Part shown: positions 5,323 through 9,505 of the stretch, in pieces | Layout of the letters: every line of letters begins with the position of its first letter | Numbering within the stretch: position 1 is the first letter of the stretch | DNA from: Lachnospiraceae bacterium | Lineage (GTDB): Bacteria > Bacillota > Clostridia > Lachnospirales > Lachnospiraceae | NCBI GenBank assembly: GCA_017420605.1 | Contig: JAFOIS010000331.1 | Span: 1-9,505 of the forward strand | Direction: 5' to 3' | DNA length: 9,505 bases | Translations under genes and position numbers: made by a program | The notes under the pieces: generated by a model | Database searches by the model: none | Seen by the model: the letters and a program-made list of their open reading frames with translations, nothing else | What the model was told of the DNA's origin: nothing

Positions 5323-8136
5323 ATGCCCAGAACGATGGAGGAATGGAAACTCGGCGATCCGATGATCAACGAGCGCGACTACTGGCCGGATCCCAACTAC
5401 GTGCCGGAAGACCCGGAGAAGGCGAGACTGGTCCTGAAACTTGCCACGATGATCACGGACCGTTATATCAAACGTTACACCCATACGCTCAATTACGGCG
5501 ATCCGGAATACTGGGCGCTGGACCACATCCTGACGAAACCGCAGGTGAAGTTCCTCCTTTCCTTCGGCAAGACGCGCGTGGAGCGGACGGTCGCCTACAT
5601 CGCGAAGAAGAACCGCATGAAGGAAGAAGACGCGGCCAAGGAATGCCGCTATTTCTGCTGGGTCGGCCTTCTGGAAATGACGCGCGACAAAGAGACCGGC
5701 GAGAAGGTCTACAACCTTCCGATCTTTGTCCCGGGTTCCGCGGAATTCATGATGATGAACGACAAGCTCACGGACAAGCATCCGGAGATCGCGACGTTCT
5801 TCAACCTCATGACGCAGCTGCCGCTCGCGGGCATCACGGAAATGATCCCGCCGGGAGGCGCCGGCGTCGGCATGCACGTCATTCCGGTCGAGAAAGCCAT
5901 CGAAATGGAAAACCAGTCCGTTTCGGTCGAGCACATTTCCCACTGGCTGAACAAGTATGACAAGTATTCGGTCGGCATCTGCACCTGCCGCAAACAGCAG
6001 ACGATCCGCGGCGAGGGCACCGGCGATATCGAAGGCGAATTCTGCATGGGCGTCGGCGATATGGCGGAATACTGCGTCGACAAGGGCATGGGCCACTATA
6101 TCACCTACGACGAGGCGCTGGAGATCCTCGAGCGGGCGGAGCGCCACGGTTTCGTACACCAGATCACCAACATCGACGGCGAAGAAAAGATCGTCGCGAT
6201 CTGCAACTGCGCGCCGGGCATCTGCAACGCCCTCCGTACTTCACAGCTTTACAACACCCCGAACATGTCCGCGTCCGCGTACCGCGCGCACGTCGAGACC
6301 GAAAAGTGCGTGGCCTGCGGCAAGTGCGTCGAGGTATGCCCGGTCGGCGCGGCGCGTCTCGGCCAGAAGCTCTGCCGGAAAGACGGTTCCATCGTCGAAT
6401 ATCCGAAGACCGAGCTGCCGGACGACGTTCCGTGGGGTCCGGAAAAGTGGAATTACGAGTACCGCGACACGATCCGCACGAACTGCTACACGACCGGTAC
6501 CGCGCCCTGCAAGACCGCCTGCCCGGCGCACCTTGCGATCCAGGGCTATGTCAAGATGGCAAAGGACGGCCGCTACGAAGAAGCCCTGAAGCTCATCAAG
6601 CAGGACAACCCGTTCCCGGCGGTGTGCGGCGCGATCTGCAACCGCCGCTGCGAAGACGCCTGTACGAGGGGCACGGTCGACGCGCCGGTCTCCATCGATG
6701 AGATCAAGAAATTCATCGCCGACCGCGATCTTTCGGCCGAAACACGCTATGTGCCGCTGTGCGAGAATCCGGAAGGCAAGTTCTATGAGGACAAGAAGAT
6801 CGCCGTCATCGGCGCAGGTCCTGCAGGCCTGTCCGCGGCCTACTTCCTGCGCAAGGGCGGCTACCCGGTCACGGTCTTTGAAAAAGAGAGCCGTCCGGGC
6901 GGCATGATGCTGAACGGCATCCCGAGCTTCCGCCTGGAGAAGGACGTCCTCGAAGCCGAGATCGACGTGCTCCGGGAAATGGGCGTCGAATTCAAATGCG
7001 GCGTCGAGGTCGGAAAGGACGTCACGATCGCAGCTCTCCGTGAGGAAGGCTATAAGGCGTTCTATATCGCCATCGGCATGCAGGGCGGCAGGCTGACCGG
7101 CGTTCCGGGTGAGGACGCGGAAGGTGTCGAATCCGGCGTATCGTTCCTCAGAAGACTCAACCAGGATCATTCCGTGAAGCTTTCCGGCGACACGGTCGTG
7201 GTCGGCGGCGGCAACGTCGCGGTCGACGTCGCGCGCTCGGCGCTCCGTGCCGGCGACGGCAAGGTCACGATGCTCTGCCTCGAATCCCCGGCGGAGATGC
7301 CGGCGGCGAAGGACGAAGTCGCCGAAGCGAAGGAAGAGGGCATCGAAGTCCGGAATGGTTGGGGCCCCAAGGAAGTCCTCGTGGAAGACGGAAAGGTCAA
7401 AGGCATCGTCTTCAAGAAGTGCACGGCGGTCTTCGACGCGGAGAAGCGTTTCAACCCGCAGTATGACGAGAACGAGACCATCACGATCGAATGTAAGAAC
7501 ATCCTGCTTTCCATCGGCCAGTCCGTGGAATGGGGCGAGCTCCTTAAGGATACGAAGGTCGAGATCCGCAGAAACGGCACGGCGGTCGCCGATCCGGTGA
7601 CCTACCAGACCGCGGAGCCGGACATCTTCGTCGGCGGCGACGTCTTCTCCGGCGCGAAGTTCGTGATCGACGCGATCGCGGCCGGCCGCGAAGGCTTCGT
7701 TTCCATCAACCGTTACGTCCATCCGGGCAACTCGCTGACGATCTCCCGTGACAGGAGAGAGTTCATCGAACTCGACAAGGACGATATCCTTGTGGAAGGC
7801 TTCGACAATTCGCCGCGTGCGGTCCCGGGCAAAAAGAACGGCGATGCGGTGAAGACCTTTGACGACCTCCGCCTTGTTCTAACGGAAGAACAGGTGAAGG
7901 CGGAAGCGAACCGGTGCCTTTCCTGCGGCGCGACGACGGTCGACGATAACCGCTGCATCGGCTGCGGCCTGTGCACGACCCGCTGCGAATTCGACGCGAT
8001 CCATCTTACGCGCGACATGCCGCACGCAAGCGACATGGTCCGCTGCGAGGACAAGATGGGACCGGTCGCGGTCTACGCCGCGAAGCGTGCCGCGAAGATC
8101 GCCGCGAAGGCTGCGGTCAGGATCGTGAAGAAATAA
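5323..8136 (+). CDS. Multi-[4Fe-4S] FAD/NAD(P)H oxidoreductase with GltD-like core
   Basis: Soluble flavoprotein predicted to move electrons between NAD(P)H, FAD and several iron-sulfur clusters. Order of parts: a mostly helical N-terminus I do not recognise (1-215); a cysteine module C220xC222, C241, C251 and C294xC296x4C301; a ferredoxin motif CxxCxxCxxxCP (C329, C332, C335, C339); a GltD/NfnB-type N-terminal cluster domain (C388, C396, C400, then C435, C439, C443, C447); an FAD-binding GAGPAG (497-502); an NAD(P)-binding GGGNVA (628-633); the FAD motif VGGD (770-773); a second ferredoxin-like motif C878xxC881xxC884xxxC888 without the usual proline, preceded by C865xxC868; and an Ala/Lys tail (about 918-937). 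The GltD family alone is about 450-500 residues, so this is a large fusion. The start has AGGAGG 13 bases upstream and AGGA 7 bases upstream. The gene stands alone between its own leader and a strong terminator. The physiological acceptor is unknown; electron bifurcation is possible but not shown. Confidence 0.9.
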   Translation: MPRTMEEWKLGDPMINERDYWPDPNYVPEDPEKARLVLKLATMITDRYIKRYTHTLNYGDPEYWALDHILTKPQVKFLLSFGKTRVERTVAYIAKKNRMKEEDAAKECRYFCWVGLLEMTRDKETGEKVYNLPIFVPGSAEFMMMNDKLTDKHPEIATFFNLMTQLPLAGITEMIPPGGAGVGMHVIPVEKAIEMENQSVSVEHISHWLNKYDKYSVGICTCRKQQTIRGEGTGDIEGEFCMGVGDMAEYCVDKGMGHYITYDEALEILERAERHGFVHQITNIDGEEKIVAICNCAPGICNALRTSQLYNTPNMSASAYRAHVETEKCVACGKCVEVCPVGAARLGQKLCRKDGSIVEYPKTELPDDVPWGPEKWNYEYRDTIRTNCYTTGTAPCKTACPAHLAIQGYVKMAKDGRYEEALKLIKQDNPFPAVCGAICNRRCEDACTRGTVDAPVSIDEIKKFIADRDLSAETRYVPLCENPEGKFYEDKKIAVIGAGPAGLSAAYFLRKGGYPVTVFEKESRPGGMMLNGIPSFRLEKDVLEAEIDVLREMGVEFKCGVEVGKDVTIAALREEGYKAFYIAIGMQGGRLTGVPGEDAEGVESGVSFLRRLNQDHSVKLSGDTVVVGGGNVAVDVARSALRAGDGKVTMLCLESPAEMPAAKDEVAEAKEEGIEVRNGWGPKEVLVEDGKVKGIVFKKCTAVFDAEKRFNPQYDENETITIECKNILLSIGQSVEWGELLKDTKVEIRRNGTAVADPVTYQTAEPDIFVGGDVFSGAKFVIDAIAAGREGFVSINRYVHPGNSLTISRDRREFIELDKDDILVEGFDNSPRAVPGKKNGDAVKTFDDLRLVLTEEQVKAEANRCLSCGATTVDDNRCIGCGLCTTRCEFDAIHLTRDMPHASDMVRCEDKMGPVAVYAAKRAAKIAAKAAVRIVKK

Positions 8137-8149
8137 GAGACAGAACGGC

Positions 8150-8191
8150 AAAAAAGTGCGGCCGCCCGTTTGGGGCGGCCGCACTTTTTTT
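8150..8191. terminator. Strong bidirectional intrinsic terminator between convergent genes
   Basis: An 18-pair perfect stem (8150-8167 with 8173-8190) has a 5-base loop. The GC-rich core GTGCGGCCGCCC is flanked by six A on the left and seven T on the right (8185-8191), so a U-run follows the hairpin in either direction. It lies 13 bases after the flavoprotein stop and 21 bases beyond the stop of the minus-strand HTH-Uma2 gene, so it can serve both. Confidence 0.95.
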
Positions 8192-8212
8192 CGATGCCGC
8201 GGGGAGAGGGAC

Positions 8213-9064
8213 TCAGTGTTTCAGATCCGCCTTTTCCAGTTCTGCTTTGATCAGGGCAAAATCGATCATGCAGCTTCCGCCGGAAATCAGGACAGGAACC
8301 GTTTCCTCAAACGTGTAATAGTAAAAACGGGTCTCATCCCGTTCGAAGAAGTAGACAAAAACGGACAGCGTGTCCGGATTGATGATCCAGTATTCCCGCA
8401 CGCCCGCCGCCTGATACTTCTTCAGTTTCCGCTCTGTATCGTTGAAGTAGGAAGACGGGGAAAGAATCTCAACGGCCAGATCCGGTGCGCCGTACAGATT
8501 CCGGCTCGTCAGTTTCTCCCCGTCACAGATGATGAGGAGGTCTGGCTGCACCATCGTACGTTCGTCCCGGTCAAGCTGCACGTCAAACGGTGACAGCATG
8601 ACGCGGCAGCCTGAGGTATGTGCGGCGGCGCAGGCGTGGAAGAGAAGGTAAAGCTCTCCCAGAATGATCTGGTGTTCAGCCGTGGGCGCCGCCATGTCAT
8701 AGAACGCACCATCGATAAGCTCTGTCCTGCGGTCATCCGGAAGGTCATAGTAATCCCTGAGCGTGTAGCTGCCCTGCTTCGGATAGCGCAGGGAGCTGTG
8801 CGCACCGGCAGGTCTTACAGCCGCAGTGTAGGACGCGGCGGATTCATGTATATAGACTGCTTCGGCCCGGCTGCGCTCCAGGTCATAGGAGAATGGCTTT
8901 TTCAAGGCTTTTTCCAGTGCGGTGACCGTATCGTGCCGCGGCACCTTTGTCGCGCCGCCGAAAATCTTCATGACCGTTCCGAGCGGCACGCCGGACAGTT
9001 CCGCGATCTTCCGGTTGGAATACCCGAGTTCTTTCTTCCGCTCCCGCATTTCTTCGATCGTCAC
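8213..9064 (-). CDS. HTH domain fused to Uma2-family (DUF820) PD-(D/E)XK nuclease-like protein
   Basis: 283 residues in two parts. Residues 2-56 form a helix-turn-helix of XRE/Cro type (SNRKIAELSGVPLGTVMKI, 16-34), expected to bind DNA. Residues about 98-275 match the Uma2/DUF820 restriction-endonuclease-like fold: TELIDG (114-119), AEHQ (129-132), QPD with Asp175, the APDLAVEILSPSS signature (193-205) with Glu199, Lys213/215/216, and the AGVREYWIINP ending (220-230). The likely metal and catalytic residues are therefore present, though Uma2 activity is poorly characterised in general. An ATG at 9106 is in frame, but the GTG at 9064 has a perfect AGGAGG seven bases upstream and starts right before the HTH, so GTG is chosen. 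The gene converges on the flavoprotein and diverges from the arabinofuranosidase. It could be an autoregulated nuclease, a domesticated mobile or defence gene, or simply a regulator; sequence cannot decide. No toxin-antitoxin or methylase partner is visible. Confidence 0.88.
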   Translation of the reverse strand: MTIEEMRERKKELGYSNRKIAELSGVPLGTVMKIFGGATKVPRHDTVTALEKALKKPFSYDLERSRAEAVYIHESAASYTAAVRPAGAHSSLRYPKQGSYTLRDYYDLPDDRRTELIDGAFYDMAAPTAEHQIILGELYLLFHACAAAHTSGCRVMLSPFDVQLDRDERTMVQPDLLIICDGEKLTSRNLYGAPDLAVEILSPSSYFNDTERKLKKYQAAGVREYWIINPDTLSVFVYFFERDETRFYYYTFEETVPVLISGGSCMIDFALIKAELEKADLKH

Positions 9065-9071
9065 GGCTGGC

Positions 9072-9077
9072 CCTCCT
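9072..9077 (-). promoter_or_regulatory. Ribosome binding site fixing the GTG start of the HTH-Uma2 gene
   Basis: The minus strand reads AGGAGG here, seven bases before the GTG at 9064-9062. This is the best Shine-Dalgarno sequence in the window. It lies downstream of the ATG at 9106, so it cannot serve that codon; the 14 extra N-terminal residues implied by that ATG are therefore unlikely. Confidence 0.8.
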
Positions 9078-9093
9078 TGCCGGCAGGTGTATT

Positions 9094-9141
9094 TGCGCTT
9101 CCGCACGGTTTATGACCCGGCAGAACAGTTGTGCAAGCGCA
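9094..9141 (-). promoter_or_regulatory. Long hairpin in the leader of the HTH-Uma2 mRNA
   Basis: TGCGCTT (9094-9100) pairs perfectly with AAGCGCA (9135-9141). After a two-base bulge (9101-9102), GCAC (9103-9106) pairs with GTGC (9131-9134), followed by two G-U pairs in plus-strand notation. The loop is about 20 bases. On the minus-strand transcript the hairpin ends 16 bases before the AGGAGG site. It has no T-run, so it is not a terminator; a translational or stability role is possible. Confidence 0.4.
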
Positions 9142-9154
9142 TTCCGATAGAACC

Positions 9155-9183
9155 ATTATAAAACCGTATCAAAGATAAAGCAA
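9155..9183 (-). promoter_or_regulatory. Candidate promoter of the HTH-Uma2 gene
   Basis: On the minus strand TTGCTT (9183-9178) and a perfect TATAAT (9160-9155) are separated by 17 bases. Transcription would start near 9148, giving a leader of roughly 84 bases that holds the long hairpin. The -10 box lies inside the left arm of the inverted repeat, so a protein bound there would block it. Confidence 0.6.
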
Positions 9184-9197
9184 CAGAAAACGGATCG

Positions 9198-9226
9198 TTA
9201 ACGAATATATTATTCCGGAGTATTAT
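9198..9226 (+). promoter_or_regulatory. Candidate promoter of the GH51 arabinofuranosidase gene
   Basis: TTAACG (9198-9203, four of six consensus positions) and TATTAT (9221-9226, five of six) are 17 bases apart. The start point would fall near 9233, inside the tandem ATAACGGTTCT repeats, giving a leader of about 165 bases. The -35 overlaps the central palindrome. This placement suggests repression by whatever binds the repeats. Confidence 0.4.
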
Positions 9227-9399
9227 ATATAACGGTTCTATAACGGTTCTTCCGGGAAGCGGAATCGGAAACAGATGCCAAAGTACCGGGATTCTATGGT
9301 AAAAAACGAAAGGAGAGCCCCTTTCCACGCAGGAGCGGACGGCATAAAATAAGGGAAGAGACCACAGCGACGGGCGCCCTGCGATGAAAGGAGAAGAAA

Positions 9400-9505
9400 A
9401 TGAGAACTCTGTATCTGATGTTTCCGGAAAAGATAGGAACGATCGACCCGAAGATCTACGGCCATTTTTCCGAACACATCGGCGGTGTGATCTATGACGG
9501 GATCT
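9400..9505 (+). CDS. Alpha-L-arabinofuranosidase, GH51 (3' partial, N-terminus only)
   Basis: The first 35 codons of a probable intracellular alpha-L-arabinofuranosidase, which releases terminal arabinofuranose from arabinan, arabinoxylan or arabinogalactan oligosaccharides. The visible residues contain KIGTIDPKIYGHFSEHIGG (11-29) followed by VIYDGI, the characteristic opening of GH51 enzymes (xxxIxxxIYGHFxEHxGxxIYxGI). The catalytic glutamates lie beyond the window. The start is well supported: AAAGGAG at 9387-9393, six bases before the ATG, with no other in-frame start nearby. No signal peptide is seen. It is divergent from the HTH-Uma2 gene across a symmetrical control region. Genes of this kind are often called abfA or arfA, but the fragment is too short to assign a symbol. 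Confidence 0.88.
   Translation, partial: MRTLYLMFPEKIGTIDPKIYGHFSEHIGGVIYDGI

Larger units (their letters stand above)
9149..9250. repeat. Symmetrical inverted repeat built from AGAACCGTTAT-like units around a central palindrome
   Basis: The right arm is a perfect tandem pair of ATAACGGTTCT (9229-9239 and 9240-9250). The left arm carries two imperfect copies in the opposite orientation (from 9149 and 9160). Arms 9149-9167 and 9232-9250 match at 17 of 19 positions as reverse complements. The exact mid-point, 9199/9200, is also the centre of the 10-base palindrome TCGTTAACGA (9195-9204). A further imperfect dyad around TCCGGA spans 9205-9228 (10 of 12 pairs). The stretch is AT-rich and lies between divergent genes, as expected for operator DNA. 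The binding protein is unknown; the adjacent HTH-Uma2 protein is the natural candidate. Confidence 0.7.

Noticed and set aside
3703..6159. Long open frame of 818 codons on the minus strand, spanning the MATE gene, the intergenic region and the start of the flavoprotein.
   Set aside because: Its product is rich in Arg, His, Asp and Glu without any recognisable domain, it is antisense to two clear genes and an intergenic control region, and it is explained by G/C-rich third positions on the plus strand.
6241..7722. 493-codon open frame on the minus strand inside the flavoprotein gene.
   Set aside because: It is entirely antisense to conserved FAD and NAD(P) motifs, has a low-complexity charged composition, and is a codon-bias shadow.
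9065..9106. ATG start at 9106 for the HTH-Uma2 gene, giving 297 residues.
   Set aside because: It lacks a ribosome binding site and lies inside the leader hairpin, while the GTG at 9064 has AGGAGG at ideal spacing and directly precedes the HTH.
9149..9250. Inverted repeat considered as the ends of a small mobile element or a CRISPR fragment.
   Set aside because: The enclosed 60 or so bases hold no gene, no target-site duplication is visible, and the repeats coincide with promoter elements, so an operator-type reading fits better.
9275..9352. Small 25-codon open frame (begins MPKYRDSMVKNERR) in the leader before the GH51 gene.
   Set aside because: No convincing ribosome binding site, no recognisable motif, and an expected chance length. 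A regulatory leader peptide cannot be excluded but is unsupported.

Overview
The window looks like a chromosomal segment of a GC-rich, anaerobic, carbohydrate-using Clostridia-type Firmicute, probably a gut organism. The evidence is strong AGGAGG-type ribosome binding sites, coding regions with G/C-rich third codon positions, intracellular-type glycosidases (GH36 and GH51), a sugar-phosphate-type zinc dehydrogenase and a large multi-iron-sulfur flavoprotein typical of strict anaerobes. This taxonomic call is inference from gene content. No rRNA, tRNA, CRISPR array, insertion sequence or phage gene was seen.

Layout. (1) Positions 2-5097 hold three plus-strand genes in tight succession, probably one operon: a medium-chain zinc-dependent dehydrogenase resembling L-sorbose-1-phosphate reductase (5' end outside the window), a GH36 alpha-galactosidase starting 14 bases after it, and a MATE-family efflux transporter. 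A short AT-rich stretch of 7-base tandem repeats runs into the MATE start codon. (2) Positions 5098-5322 are non-coding and densely structured: a small candidate terminator, a tandem pair of nearly identical 22-base repeats, a candidate promoter just downstream, and a leader with strong GC-rich hairpins, the last one touching the Shine-Dalgarno sequence. (3) Positions 5323-8136 encode a single 937-residue oxidoreductase. It joins an unrecognised cysteine-rich N-terminal module and a ferredoxin-type cluster to a complete GltD-like FAD/NAD(P)H core, with another ferredoxin-like motif and a basic tail at the C-terminus. (4) A very strong symmetrical terminator at 8150-8191 closes this gene and the convergent minus-strand gene. 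(5) Positions 9064-8213 (minus) encode a helix-turn-helix protein fused to a Uma2-family PD-(D/E)XK nuclease-like domain. Its start is a GTG with an excellent ribosome binding site. (6) Positions 9065-9399 form an AT-rich divergent control region. A 19-base inverted repeat made of repeated AGAACCGTTAT-like units surrounds a 10-base palindrome placed exactly at the centre, and candidate promoters face both ways. (7) From 9400 to the window end lies the first 35 codons of a GH51 alpha-L-arabinofuranosidase.

How the parts work together. The left operon and the GH51 gene fit uptake and breakdown of plant galactosides and arabinosides. The large flavoprotein appears to be its own transcription unit for NAD(P)H/iron-sulfur electron transfer with an unknown partner. 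The HTH-Uma2 protein is divergently transcribed from the arabinofuranosidase, across a symmetrical operator-like region that it could itself bind. The most notable leads are that control region with its HTH-nuclease fusion, and the multi-cluster flavoprotein with its unusually structured leader.
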